Positions 44,040 through 53,842 of a stretch of DNA of 63,436 nucleotides are shown here, one piece after another. This DNA is from JAAZPT01 sp964544955 (GTDB lineage: Bacteria; Bacillota; Clostridia; Christensenellales; Aristaeellaceae). The stretch covers positions 1 through 63,436 of the forward strand of contig CAZJEB010000009.1 in the NCBI GenBank assembly GCA_964544955.1, written 5' to 3'. Below the pieces are notes generated by a model, which saw only the letters and a program-made list of their open reading frames with translations, had not been told where the DNA came from and made no database searches. Position 1 is the stretch's first letter, and every line of letters begins with the position of its first letter. A program made the position numbers and the translations under genes.

Positions 44040-45070
44040 AAAGCGAAAGCAATCGTTATAAAGAGGCAGGGGTAGATATTAATGCGGGGTATAGGGCGGT
44101 TGAACTTATGAAAAGCTCTGTTGCCCGCACAAGCATACCTGGTGCTGATACGGATATTGGTGGCTTTGGTGGTATGTTCATACCTAACTTAGCTGGAATG
44201 AAACAGCCAGTTTTAGTGTCTGGTACAGATGGTGTAGGTACAAAATTAAAAATAGCATTTTTATTAGATAAACATAATACTGTAGGTATTGACTGTGTTG
44301 CTATGTGTGTTAACGATATTATTTGTTCAGGTGCAAAACCATTATTTTTCCTTGACTATATAGCTGTAGGGAAAAATGTTCCAGAACGAGTGGCTGATAT
44401 TGTTGCAGGTATAGCAGAAGGTTGTGTTCAAGCAGGTTGTGCCCTTATTGGTGGCGAAACTGCTGAAATGCCCGGGTTTTATAGTGAAGATGAATATGAC
44501 CTAGCCGGCTTTGCTGTTGGTATTGTTGATAAGGATGATGTTGTTGATAAAAACACTATAACTGAAGGTGATGTGATTATTGCCTTACCATCAAGCGGTG
44601 TTCATTCAAATGGTTTTTCCCTTGTGCGCAAAGTTTTTGATGTTGAAAACGCAGACCTTAAAACAGTTAAGGATGAACTTAATGGCTTGTCATTAGGTGA
44701 GGCGCTTCTTACCCCTACAAATATATATGTTAAGCCTGTTTTAGATTTATTATCAAAAGTAAAAGTAAAAGGCATTGCCCATATAACTGGTGGTGGCTTT
44801 TATGAAAATATTCCAAGGGCTTTACCAAAAGGCATGGAAGCTGTTATTGATACAAAGGCTATTACAGCACCCCCAATATTTAATTTTTTACAAAAAACAG
44901 GCAATATTCCACAAAAAGAAATGTTCTCAACATATAATATGGGTGTTGGCATGTGTGCTGTTGTAAATAAAACAGATGCTAATTTAGCTGTTGAAATTCT
45001 AAAGGCCAATGGTCAAAATGCATATGTGTTAGGCGAAGTTAAAAAAGGTGATAGGGGAGTAGTGCTATGA
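44036..45070 (+). CDS. purM: Phosphoribosylformylglycinamidine cyclo-ligase PurM
   Basis: The 344-residue protein has YKEAGVDINAGYRAV, SGTDGVGTKLKIAF, GGETAEMPGFY and PSSGVHSNGFSLVRKVF, the ATP- and substrate-binding motifs of AIR synthetase. It overlaps the purF stop (ATGA) and the purN start in the same way. Confidence 0.97.
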   Translation: MKSESNRYKEAGVDINAGYRAVELMKSSVARTSIPGADTDIGGFGGMFIPNLAGMKQPVLVSGTDGVGTKLKIAFLLDKHNTVGIDCVAMCVNDIICSGAKPLFFLDYIAVGKNVPERVADIVAGIAEGCVQAGCALIGGETAEMPGFYSEDEYDLAGFAVGIVDKDDVVDKNTITEGDVIIALPSSGVHSNGFSLVRKVFDVENADLKTVKDELNGLSLGEALLTPTNIYVKPVLDLLSKVKVKGIAHITGGGFYENIPRALPKGMEAVIDTKAITAPPIFNFLQKTGNIPQKEMFSTYNMGVGMCAVVNKTDANLAVEILKANGQNAYVLGEVKKGDRGVVL

Positions 45071-45690
45071 GCTATGCCCGCATTGCTGTTTTTGTTTCTG
45101 GTGGAGGCACTAATTTACAAGCTTTGTTAGATGCACAAAAAAGCGGTATTTTAAACAAAGGTAAAGTTGAGTTAGTAATTAGTGATAGGGAAGGTTGTTA
45201 TGCGCTTGAAAGGGCTGAAAAATCAGGTATTAAAAGTTTTTGTTTTATAAAAAAGCAAATTGGTCAAAGTTTATTTGAGCAAAAACTAAATGAAATGCTA
45301 AAAGTGAATAATATTGATTTTATTATTCTTGCAGGCTTTTTGAGCATATTGAGTGCAGAGTTCACAAAAGCATGGGATATGAAAATTATTAATGTGCATC
45401 CATCATTAATTCCATCCTTTTGTGGTGATGGCTATTATGGCTTAAAAGTACACTCTGCTGCCCTAGAAAGAGGAGTTAAAATAAGCGGAGCAACAGTGCA
45501 TTATGTAAATGGTGATGTTGACGGGGGGCCGATTATATTTCAAAAAGTAGTTCCTGTATATAAAAAGGATACTCCAGAAACTCTTCAAATAAGGATAATG
45601 AAAAAAGCGGAGTGGGTATTATTACCAAAAGCAGCACAACAATTATCTCAAAAAATAGTAAAGCAAAAGGAGAAAAGCAATGAAAAATAA
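45067..45690 (+). CDS. purN: Phosphoribosylglycinamide formyltransferase PurN
   Basis: The 207-residue protein has VFVSGGGTNLQALLD at the start, AGFLSILSAEF, NVHPSLIPSF with the catalytic Asn and a His, and GATVHYVNGDVDGGPII with the second His and Asp of the active site. It uses 10-formyl-tetrahydrofolate to formylate GAR. The start overlaps purM; the 3' end overlaps the next gene by 11 bases. Confidence 0.96.
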   Translation: MSYARIAVFVSGGGTNLQALLDAQKSGILNKGKVELVISDREGCYALERAEKSGIKSFCFIKKQIGQSLFEQKLNEMLKVNNIDFIILAGFLSILSAEFTKAWDMKIINVHPSLIPSFCGDGYYGLKVHSAALERGVKISGATVHYVNGDVDGGPIIFQKVVPVYKKDTPETLQIRIMKKAEWVLLPKAAQQLSQKIVKQKEKSNEK

Positions 45691-46375
45691 TCAAGCTCAT
45701 AATCTTTGTGATATATTAAAAAACAATAGCTATCCAGGCCGTGGAATAGTACTTGGCACATTAAAAGATGGAACTCCTATGGCAATATATTTTATTATGG
45801 GTAGAAGTGAAAATAGCCGTAATAGAGTATTTGTTGAGGAAGGTAATGATTTACGCATTGAACCTTATGATGCAAGCAAAGTTGAAGATCCTTCCTTAAT
45901 TGTGTACTACCCAGTAAGGGAGTATGAAAAATCTTTGGTTGTAACAAATGGTGACCAAACAGACACTGTTTATAATTATTTAAAACAAGGTAAAAGCTTT
46001 GTAGATGCCCTTCAAACAAGATGTTTTGAGCCAGATGCCCCACATTTTACCCCTCGCATTAGTGGTATCATGAATTTAAATAACTATGAATATACCCTTT
46101 CCATACTGAAAAAACAGGATGAAGAGGGTAAAGTTTGTACAAGGCAATACTTTAATTATAGCGCCATACCAGGTACAGCACATTTTATACATACATATGT
46201 TGGCGATGGAAAAATACTACCATCATATCATGGAGAACCTTGCTTGATAGAAGTTCCTGAGAATTTTAAAAACTTTGTTGAAAATGTGTGGGATAGCTTG
46301 AATAAGGACAATAGGATTTCGATTTATGCTTATTCTAACAAAGGCACAATTATTATAAACAGGCATAACAAATAG
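45680..46375 (+). CDS. purO: IMP cyclohydrolase, archaeal PurO type
   Basis: AAGGAG lies 7 bases before the ATG. The 231-residue protein matches the PurO/IMP_cyclohyd family rather than PurH: YPGRGIVLGTLKDGTPMAIY, FIMGRSENSRNRVF with the conserved R-S-x-x-x-x-N-R pattern, VVTNGDQTDTVY, and CFEPDAPHFTPRISG. It closes FAICAR to IMP, the last step. PurO was first described in archaea; bacterial members occur in some Clostridia. It lies directly before a stand-alone AICAR transformylase, which would supply its substrate. Confidence 0.88.
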   Translation: MKNNQAHNLCDILKNNSYPGRGIVLGTLKDGTPMAIYFIMGRSENSRNRVFVEEGNDLRIEPYDASKVEDPSLIVYYPVREYEKSLVVTNGDQTDTVYNYLKQGKSFVDALQTRCFEPDAPHFTPRISGIMNLNNYEYTLSILKKQDEEGKVCTRQYFNYSAIPGTAHFIHTYVGDGKILPSYHGEPCLIEVPENFKNFVENVWDSLNKDNRISIYAYSNKGTIIINRHNK

Positions 46376-46383
46376 GAGGATTT

Positions 46384-47568
46384 ATGAAAGATATATTGTT
46401 AAAGTATGGTTGTAACCCTAACCAAAACCCAGCAAGTATTTATATGAGAGATGGTAGTGATTTGCCCCTAACAGTTTTAAGTGGTAAACCAGGCTATATA
46501 AACTTTCTAGACGCTCTTAATGCATGGCAACTTGTAAAGGCTTTAAAACAAGCAACGGGTATTGCTGCTGCAGCCTCCTTTAAACATGTTAGCCCCGCTG
46601 GTGCTGCTTTAGGCTTTAAAATGTCGCCTGAACTCAAAAAAGCTTATTTTGTTGATGATATGCCTGGCATAGATGAATCACCTATTGCAACAGCATATGC
46701 AAGGGCACGTGGAGCAGATAGGCTTTGTTCCTATGGTGATTGGATTGCTTTAAGTGATACTTGCGATGAAACTACTGCAAAACTAATTTTTAGAGAAGTT
46801 AGTGATGGTGTAATTGCTCCAGATTTTAGCCCAGAAGCTTTAGAAATTTTAAAAGAAAAAAGAAAAGGTTCCTATTCGTTAATACAAATAGATCCTGATT
46901 ATTCACCCGTTCAGGAAGAAACTCGCGATGTATTTGGTATAACAATGGCTCAACGCTATAATGATAGCGTTATAGATGCTAGTGTATTAAATAATATAGT
47001 TACAAATAATAAAGATTTAAGCGAAAGTGCAAAGAACGACTTGGTTTTAGCGCTTATAACCCTTAAATATACCCAATCTAACTCAGTTTGTTTCGTTAAA
47101 GATGGGCAAGTTATAGGCAATGGCGCAGGGCAACAAAGCCGTGTTCACTGCACACGCTTAGCGGGTAGCAAGGCGGATTTATGGCATATGCGCCAACACC
47201 CAAGAGTATTGGCTTTAAACTTTGTTGATGGTATTAAACGTGCAGAAAGGGATAATGCTGTTGATAGCTTCCTTTCACCTGATGCAGAAGAATTGTTAAG
47301 TGATGGCAACTGGGAAAATATTTTTAAAGAGAAACCAGTTTTCCTTACAGCTGAAGAACGTAAGGATTGGATGGATAAATTAACAGATGTTGCCCTTGGT
47401 AGTGATGCTTTTTTCCCCTTTAGCGATAATATTGATAGGGCAAAGCAAAGTGGCGTAAAATATATTGCTCAACCAGGTGGCTCTATTAGGGATGATTTGG
47501 TAATCGAGGCTTGCAATAAATATGATATGGTTATGGCGTTTACTGGCGTAAGGCTTTTCCATCATTAA
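46384..47568 (+). CDS. Stand-alone AICAR formyltransferase (PurH C-terminal-domain homologue)
   Basis: The 394-residue protein covers only the AICAR transformylase half of bifunctional PurH: LKYGCNPNQNPASIY, ASFKHVSPAGAALGF with the catalytic Lys67-His68 pair, RGADRLCSYGDWIALSD, GNGAGQQSRVHCTRLAGSKA (given as its conserved core) and AQPGGSIRDDLVIEA. No MGS-like IMP-cyclohydrolase domain precedes it. It formylates AICAR to FAICAR with 10-formyl-tetrahydrofolate. AGGAGG lies 6 bases before the ATG. Literature sometimes calls this form PurV. Confidence 0.93.
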   Translation: MKDILLKYGCNPNQNPASIYMRDGSDLPLTVLSGKPGYINFLDALNAWQLVKALKQATGIAAAASFKHVSPAGAALGFKMSPELKKAYFVDDMPGIDESPIATAYARARGADRLCSYGDWIALSDTCDETTAKLIFREVSDGVIAPDFSPEALEILKEKRKGSYSLIQIDPDYSPVQEETRDVFGITMAQRYNDSVIDASVLNNIVTNNKDLSESAKNDLVLALITLKYTQSNSVCFVKDGQVIGNGAGQQSRVHCTRLAGSKADLWHMRQHPRVLALNFVDGIKRAERDNAVDSFLSPDAEELLSDGNWENIFKEKPVFLTAEERKDWMDKLTDVALGSDAFFPFSDNIDRAKQSGVKYIAQPGGSIRDDLVIEACNKYDMVMAFTGVRLFHH

Positions 47569-47586
47569 AAATTAATGGAGGCAAAA

Positions 47587-48852
47587 ATGAATATTCTTGT
47601 TATTGGTAGCGGTGGTAGGGAACATGCAATTGTTAAAAAACTCAAAGCTGATAATTCTAAAAATAAAATATTTGCATTACCAGGTAATGATGGTATGGAA
47701 GGGGTTAATTTGGTACCTCTAAACCCTATGAATATTGATGATGTAGTAAAATTCTCAGTTGAAAACAATATTGATTTTGCAATAGTTACACCAGATGATC
47801 CATTGGCAATAGGCATGGTTGATGCTTTGGAGTCTAAAAACATAGCTTGCTTTGGCCCAACAAAAGCAGCGGCTAGGTTGGAGTCTAGTAAGTTATATGC
47901 AAAACAAATTATGCAAAAATATAATATACCAACAGGGGCATGCAAATCTTTCACTAGTTTAGAGCCAGCATTAGAATATTTACACACACAAAGTTTGCCT
48001 ATTGTTGTAAAAGCGGATGGGCTTGCTCGTGGTAAAGGTGTTATTGTAGCTAATAGCTATACCGAAGCAGAGGAAGCGATTAAGGATATGCTTGGCAACC
48101 ATGTTTTTGGTGCTAGTGGTGATACCGTTATTATAGAAGAATTTTTAGATGGTAAAGAAGTTTCAGTTTTATGCCTCGTTGATGGTGAAAGAGTTATTCC
48201 AATGCTTTCATCTATGGATCATAAACGAGTATTTGATAACGATGAAGGCCCTAACACTGGTGGCATGGGTGCAATTGCTCCTAACCCATACTATACAAAA
48301 GAAATTGCCGAAATAGCTATGAGGGATATTTATATGCCAACAGTAAAGGCTATGCAAGCTGAAGGCAATCCCTTTCATGGGTGTTTGTTCTTTGGGCTTA
48401 TGTTAACAAAGGAAGGACCCAAGGTTCTTGAATATAATGCACGCTTTGGTGACCCCGAAACTCAAACAGTTTTAAGTTTGCTAAAAAGTGACTTATTAAA
48501 CGCAATGATTAATACTCGCAATGGAAATCTAAAAGAAGAAGATTTGGTTTTTGATAATGGCTGTGCTTGCTGCGTTGTTATGGCCTCGAAAGGTTATCCA
48601 GGTGATTATGAAACTGGCCAAAAAATTACTGTTAACAATAATATAAATGCACAAGTTTTCTATGCAGGTGTAAAAAAAGTTGATGGAGAACTTTTAACAA
48701 ATGGTGGAAGGGTTCTTTGTATTACATGCACAGGGGAAAACTTAAACCAAGCTGTTGAAAACGCGTATAATCAATCAAAAAACATTCACTTTAATGGCGC
48801 GCATATGCGCAAGGATATTGGCGCGGTTGCCCTTAATTGTGGAAAGGAATAA
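47587..48852 (+). CDS. purD: Phosphoribosylamine-glycine ligase PurD
   Basis: The ATG at 47587 follows GGAGG by 5 bases; an upstream in-frame ATG at 47575 overlaps that site. The 421-residue ATP-grasp protein has LVIGSGGREHAIV, VVKADGLARGKGVIVA, DNDEGPNTGGMGAIAP and EYNARFGDPETQTVL. It joins glycine to phosphoribosylamine. purL follows after 2 bases. Confidence 0.97.
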   Translation: MNILVIGSGGREHAIVKKLKADNSKNKIFALPGNDGMEGVNLVPLNPMNIDDVVKFSVENNIDFAIVTPDDPLAIGMVDALESKNIACFGPTKAAARLESSKLYAKQIMQKYNIPTGACKSFTSLEPALEYLHTQSLPIVVKADGLARGKGVIVANSYTEAEEAIKDMLGNHVFGASGDTVIIEEFLDGKEVSVLCLVDGERVIPMLSSMDHKRVFDNDEGPNTGGMGAIAPNPYYTKEIAEIAMRDIYMPTVKAMQAEGNPFHGCLFFGLMLTKEGPKVLEYNARFGDPETQTVLSLLKSDLLNAMINTRNGNLKEEDLVFDNGCACCVVMASKGYPGDYETGQKITVNNNINAQVFYAGVKKVDGELLTNGGRVLCITCTGENLNQAVENAYNQSKNIHFNGAHMRKDIGAVALNCGKE

Positions 48853-48854
48853 TA

Positions 48855-51800
48855 ATGGTTTACAGAATTTATGTTGAAAAACAAAAGGAATTTAGGCAAG
48901 AAGCAAAGCACGTACTAAATGAACTTAAACAGTATTTAGGTTTAAAAAATATAAGCAATTTAAGAGTAGTTAATAGGTATGATGTTGAAGGTATAGATAG
49001 TGATGATTTTGATTCTGCTGTTAAAACAGTATTTTCAGAACCACAAGTTGATGATGCTTTTAATTCCTTTATAATACCAACTAATGTAAAAGCTTTTGCT
49101 GTTCAAGCGTTACCAGGGCAGTTCGACCAACGGGCAGATAGTGCTGCACAATGTATACAACTTATGACCGCTGGTGAAAGGCCAATAGTTAGGTATGCAA
49201 AAATTTATATAATTGAGGGGGAAATAAGTGAACAAAACCTTGAAGATATAAAAAAATACCTTATTAACCCCGTTGAATCTCGTGAAGTTAGCTTTGAATT
49301 ACCAAAAACTTTAAAGTTATCATTAAATAACCCAGATGATATACAAGTGCTTGAAGGCTTTAGGGAAATGAATGAAGAAGCCTTAAAACAGCTATGCAAT
49401 GAAAAAGCTTTAGCAATGGATATTGATGATCTTCTATTTGTAAAAGCACACTTTATTAAAGAAGGTCGTGATCCTAGCCTTACAGAGCTTAGAGTTATGG
49501 ATACATACTGGTCTGACCATTGCAGGCACACAACATTTCTTACAGCCTTAAAAAATGTTGAAATAGATGATGAACAAATAAAGAAAACATATGATGAATA
49601 TATAGATTTACGTAATAGCTTAAACCGTAAAGGGGATCCAACCCTTATGGAGGCAGCAACAATAGGCACAAAAGCATTAAAACGTGATGGTGCATTACCT
49701 CATTTAGATGAAAGTGAGGAAATTAACGCTTGCACAGTAAGAATAAAAGCGGATACACCTGATGGTGATAAAGATTGGTTGCTTTTATTTAAAAATGAAA
49801 CCCATAACCATCCAACCGAGATTGAACCCTTTGGTGGAGCGGCAACTTGCATCGGTGGAGCTATAAGGGATCCCCTTTCTGCTCGTAGCTATGTTTATGC
49901 TTCCATGCGTGTTACAGGTGCTGCCGACCCTACATTACCCCTTTCACAAACTATACCAGGTAAGCTTTCTCAAAGGAAAATATGCACAGGTGCAGCTTCA
50001 GGTTTTAGCTCCTACGGTAATCAAATTGGCTTGGCAACAGGTACTGTAAGGGAAATATATCACCCTGGCTATGCTGCAAAACGCTTGGAAACAGGTGCTG
50101 TACTTGGCGCTGCTCCCCTTGGGCATGTTCGCAGAGAGCGCCCTCTTCCTGGTGATGTGGTTATACTCCTTGGTGGTAGAACAGGTAGGGATGGAATTGG
50201 AGGAGCAACAGGGTCATCTATGGCTCACACAGTCCAGTCTGTTGATGAATGTGCATCTCAAGTTCAAAAGGGTAATGCTCCAGAAGAACGCAAACTTCAA
50301 CGCTTGTTTAGAAATGAAAAAGCAACTCTTTTAATAAAACGTTGCAATGACTTTGGCGCAGGTGGTGTTTCTGTTGCAATTGGCGAACTTGCCGATGGCT
50401 TAGAAATAGACCTTGATAAAGTTCCAAGAAAGTATGAAGGGCTTGATGGAACAGAACTTGCTATAAGTGAATCACAAGAACGTATGGCGGTTGTTGTTGC
50501 CCCTGAAGATGTGGAAGAATTTAATAAGTACGCAACAGAGGAAAATCTTGAAGCTACACAGGTAGCTGTTATAACAGAGCAAAAACGCATGGTAATGCGT
50601 TGGCGTGGTAAAGTAGTTGTGGATTTAGATAGAGATTTCCTATCATCAAACGGAGCCCCTAAACAGATAGATGTACATATAACAAAAAGTAAAGATTGGC
50701 AAAGAAAAGAAAATAAACCCTTTGATGAAGCGCTTTTATCCTTTGCTAGTTCCCTAAATGGATGTTCACAACGTGGGCTTATAGAACGCTTTGACTCAAC
50801 TATTGGCGCTGGATCAGTTCTTTTGCCTTTGGGAGGCAAAAATCAAACTACAGCACCTTGTTCAATGGTGCATTTATTACCCGTAGAAGGTGGAACAAAA
50901 ACTGCCTCCTATATGGCCTATGGCTTTAACCCTGAAATAAGTTCAAAAAGCCCATATCATGGCGCTTACCTTGCAGTTGTTGAGGCTATAACCAATTTAA
51001 TAGCAACTGGTGCAGCAAATGAGCATATATATTTAAGCCATCAAGAATTTTTCCCAAAACCAATGAAAGATCCTAAACGTTGGGGCATGCCTTTGGCATC
51101 CTTACTTGGTGCTTTACGTGCACAGCTGGAATTATCTGCCGCTGCTATTGGTGGTAAAGATTCAATGAGTGGTAGCTTTGAGGATATAGACGTTCCTCCT
51201 ACATTAATTTCTTTTGCAGTTACTTGGGGTGATAGTCAAAACACAGTATCCCCAGAATTTAAAAAGCAAGGTAGCAAAGTTATATGCTTAAAGCCTGAAC
51301 TCGGTAATGATGGCTTACCAAAAGCAGAATCATTAAAAGCACTTTATAACGTAACAACATCCATGCTCGGGTCAAAGCAAGCTATATCTGCATGTGCAGT
51401 AGGTGATGGTGGTATAGCGGCAGCAATATTGCGTATGGCAATGGGCAACGGAATTGGTTTTGAATTTGAAAATATTCCAAGTGAGGAATTATTTGAATAC
51501 AACTATGGCGCTATATTGTTGGAGCTCGCTGATGATGAATACTTACCAAGTTATAATTATCAAATTATTGGTACAACAAAAGGTAACAGCATAAAATATG
51601 CAAATTATGATATAGAATTGAATAATGTTCTTGAAGCATATAACAACAAGCTTGAAGGGGTATATACAGTAAAAACAAATGAAACTGAAATAGTAAAAAC
51701 TGTTAAACCTATGAACTTGCCAACATTAAAAGGCCCAAGCTATGTTAAACCGAGGGTTTTAATTCCAGCCTTCCCAGGCACTAACTGTGAGCTAGATACC

Positions 51801-52544
51801 GCGCGTGCTTTTGAAAGAGCAGGTGCTATTGCGGATGTTTTCATAATTAAAAACTTAAGCCCACAAGATGTTGTTGACTCTGTAAACGAAATGGCTATGA
51901 GAATAAAAAATGCTCAACTTATATTAATTCCAGGTGGCTTTTCTGGTGGCGATGAACCTGAAGGCTCTGCAAAGCTAATTACATCATTTTTCCGCAGCCA
52001 AAAAATTGCAGATGCTGTGCATGAACTTTTAGATGTTCGCAAGGGGCTTGTTGGTGGTATATGTAATGGTTTCCAAGCCTTAATTAAACTTGGATTGTTA
52101 CCTTATGGTAAAATTAGTGGTAATGTTCAAGGGGATCCAACGCTTACATTTAATACAATTGGTAGGCACCAAAGCCGAATTGTAAGTGTAAAAACTTGCT
52201 CAACATTATCACCTTGGTTTGCTAAAAACCCATTAAGGAGCATAAACTATGTTCCAATATCTCATGGGGAAGGACGCTTTGTTTGTACACCTGAAATGAT
52301 TGAAAACTTTGCAAATAATGGACAAATAGCATCTCAATACGTTGATATGGATGGTAACCCAACAATGAATGTTGATTTTAACCCAAGTGGCTCTTATTAT
52401 GCAGTTGAGGCTATAACTTCACCTGATGGAAGAGTAATGGGAAGGATGGGGCATTCGGAAAGAATGCTTTCTAATCTATATAAAAACCTACCTGGTGTTT
52501 ATGATGATCCGTTGTTTATAAGTGCAGTTAATTATTTCAAATAA
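48855..52544 (+). CDS. purL: Phosphoribosylformylglycinamidine synthase, large single-chain PurL
   Basis: The start at 48855 has GGAAAGGA 6 bases upstream. The product of 1229 residues is the large fused type: an N-terminal linker domain, two PurM-like halves (SDHCRHTTF, NETHNHPTEIEPFGGAATC, GAGGVSVAIGELADGLEI) and a C-terminal glutaminase (VLIPAFPGTNCELDTARA with the Cys nucleophile, GGICNGFQALIKLG, and HGEGRF with the His). No purS or purQ is needed. It converts FGAR to FGAM. It closes the operon. Confidence 0.96.
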   Translation: MVYRIYVEKQKEFRQEAKHVLNELKQYLGLKNISNLRVVNRYDVEGIDSDDFDSAVKTVFSEPQVDDAFNSFIIPTNVKAFAVQALPGQFDQRADSAAQCIQLMTAGERPIVRYAKIYIIEGEISEQNLEDIKKYLINPVESREVSFELPKTLKLSLNNPDDIQVLEGFREMNEEALKQLCNEKALAMDIDDLLFVKAHFIKEGRDPSLTELRVMDTYWSDHCRHTTFLTALKNVEIDDEQIKKTYDEYIDLRNSLNRKGDPTLMEAATIGTKALKRDGALPHLDESEEINACTVRIKADTPDGDKDWLLLFKNETHNHPTEIEPFGGAATCIGGAIRDPLSARSYVYASMRVTGAADPTLPLSQTIPGKLSQRKICTGAASGFSSYGNQIGLATGTVREIYHPGYAAKRLETGAVLGAAPLGHVRRERPLPGDVVILLGGRTGRDGIGGATGSSMAHTVQSVDECASQVQKGNAPEERKLQRLFRNEKATLLIKRCNDFGAGGVSVAIGELADGLEIDLDKVPRKYEGLDGTELAISESQERMAVVVAPEDVEEFNKYATEENLEATQVAVITEQKRMVMRWRGKVVVDLDRDFLSSNGAPKQIDVHITKSKDWQRKENKPFDEALLSFASSLNGCSQRGLIERFDSTIGAGSVLLPLGGKNQTTAPCSMVHLLPVEGGTKTASYMAYGFNPEISSKSPYHGAYLAVVEAITNLIATGAANEHIYLSHQEFFPKPMKDPKRWGMPLASLLGALRAQLELSAAAIGGKDSMSGSFEDIDVPPTLISFAVTWGDSQNTVSPEFKKQGSKVICLKPELGNDGLPKAESLKALYNVTTSMLGSKQAISACAVGDGGIAAAILRMAMGNGIGFEFENIPSEELFEYNYGAILLELADDEYLPSYNYQIIGTTKGNSIKYANYDIELNNVLEAYNNKLEGVYTVKTNETEIVKTVKPMNLPTLKGPSYVKPRVLIPAFPGTNCELDTARAFERAGAIADVFIIKNLSPQDVVDSVNEMAMRIKNAQLILIPGGFSGGDEPEGSAKLITSFFRSQKIADAVHELLDVRKGLVGGICNGFQALIKLGLLPYGKISGNVQGDPTLTFNTIGRHQSRIVSVKTCSTLSPWFAKNPLRSINYVPISHGEGRFVCTPEMIENFANNGQIASQYVDMDGNPTMNVDFNPSGSYYAVEAITSPDGRVMGRMGHSERMLSNLYKNLPGVYDDPLFISAVNYFK

Positions 52545-52549
52545 ATAAT

Positions 52550-52588
52550 ATGCAAAAAGCAAGCCGATACAAGGCGTGCTTTTTGCAT
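52550..52588 (+). terminator. Long hairpin after purL
   Basis: ATGCAAAAAGCA (52550-52561) pairs perfectly with TGCTTTTTGCAT (52577-52588), with three more pairs inside. No T run follows, so it is an imperfect rho-independent terminator or a stable mRNA end. The rest of the gap (52589-52729) shows no other structure. Confidence 0.65.
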
Positions 52589-52729
52589 CATAGGGAAATA
52601 TTTTATAATAAAATTTAAGAATTAGAAAAAATACATAAAAAAGTTAAATATATTTTTAACTATATAAATAAACATGTATTATATGGTAATTAAGAAAACA
52701 TGTAAAACAGGCCTAAACAACCTAAAAAC

Positions 52730-52758
52730 TTGACAATCCCAAAAATTAAACATATACT
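52730..52758 (+). promoter_or_regulatory. Promoter of asnA
   Basis: A consensus TTGACA (52730-52735) and TATACT (52753-52758) are 17 bases apart, giving a leader of under 30 bases before the asnA ATG. Confidence 0.82.
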
Positions 52759-52792
52759 TTTGCTTGTATTTATCTCAGCGGAGGCAACGTTT

Positions 52793-53800
52793 ATGAACTC
52801 AGTTATTATTCCAAATGGTTATAAGGCTAAGTTGGATCTTTATGAAACACAAAAAGCTATAACTGTTATAAAAAGAAGCTTTGAAGGCGGCATTGAAAAA
52901 CGCCTAAATTTAAAAAGGGTGTCAGCGCCACTTTTTGTTGACCCAGCTACAGGTTTAAATGATAATTTAAATGGAGTGGAAAGGCCAGTAAGCTTCGATG
53001 TTCCTGCTGCGGAAATGAATGCAGAAGTTATACATTCACTCGCTAAATGGAAGCGAATGGTTTTACATAAGTATGATTTTAATGTAGGTAAAGGCTTATA
53101 TACAAATATGAACGCCATTAGACGTGATGAAAGCCTTGATAACCTTCACTCTATATATGTTGACCAATGGGATTGGGAAAAAATTATAACTCAAGATCAA
53201 CGTAATATTAATTACCTTTATGAAACTGTACAAGCAATTGTTGATGCAATTCATGATACTTTAAAAATATTAAAATCAAAATTCCCTAAATTAGATACGG
53301 AAATAACAAAGGAAGTTTTCTTTGTTACTAGCCAGGAGCTTTTAGATATGTATCCTAATTTAACACCAAAACAAAGGGAATACGAGATTACAAAAAAATA
53401 TAAAACCGTATTTATATCCCAAATTGGTAAAATGTTATCAAATAATGATCGCCATGATGGTAGAGCACCCGACTATGATGATTGGGATTTAAATGGAGAT
53501 ATACTTTTCTATCACCCAACATTAGATTGTGCCTTAGAAATATCATCTATGGGTATAAGGGTAAATGAGGAAAGCTTGGATAGGCAGTTAAATATTAGCA
53601 ACTGTAATGATAGGCGTGAACTTACATTCCATAAAATGCTTTTAAATGGCGAGCTACCTCAAACAATTGGTGGTGGTGTTGGCCAATCAAGGCTATGTAT
53701 GCTATTAATTGGTAATGTTCATATTGGTGAAGTTCAAAGCTCCATTTGGGATAAACAAACTCATGATGTATGTGAGAATAAGGGAGTAATTTTACTGTAG
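52793..53800 (+). CDS. asnA: Aspartate-ammonia ligase AsnA
   Basis: GCGGAGG precedes the ATG at 52793; the longer frame from 52730 would begin inside the promoter. The 335-residue protein is an ammonia-dependent asparagine synthetase related to class II aminoacyl-tRNA synthetases: VIIPNGYKAKLDLYETQ, SAPLFVDPATGLNDNLNG, SIYVDQWDWEK, APDYDDWDLNGDILFY, and GGGVGQSRLCMLLI (motif 3 arginine). It makes asparagine from aspartate, ATP and ammonia. The short leader leaves no room for a T-box. Confidence 0.97.
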   Translation: MNSVIIPNGYKAKLDLYETQKAITVIKRSFEGGIEKRLNLKRVSAPLFVDPATGLNDNLNGVERPVSFDVPAAEMNAEVIHSLAKWKRMVLHKYDFNVGKGLYTNMNAIRRDESLDNLHSIYVDQWDWEKIITQDQRNINYLYETVQAIVDAIHDTLKILKSKFPKLDTEITKEVFFVTSQELLDMYPNLTPKQREYEITKKYKTVFISQIGKMLSNNDRHDGRAPDYDDWDLNGDILFYHPTLDCALEISSMGIRVNEESLDRQLNISNCNDRRELTFHKMLLNGELPQTIGGGVGQSRLCMLLIGNVHIGEVQSSIWDKQTHDVCENKGVILL

Positions 53801-53842
53801 CTTAATAATTGTATATTTTAGAAAGGCTGTGTATAAACGCTT

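Noticed and set aside
52730..52792. An in-frame extension of asnA from TTG 52730.
   Set aside because: The TTG is the first three bases of the TTGACA promoter box, and the ATG at 52793 has a proper ribosome binding site.
52589..52792. A T-box leader before asnA.
   Set aside because: The promoter leaves fewer than 30 bases of leader, and no T-box sequence or antiterminator pair is present.
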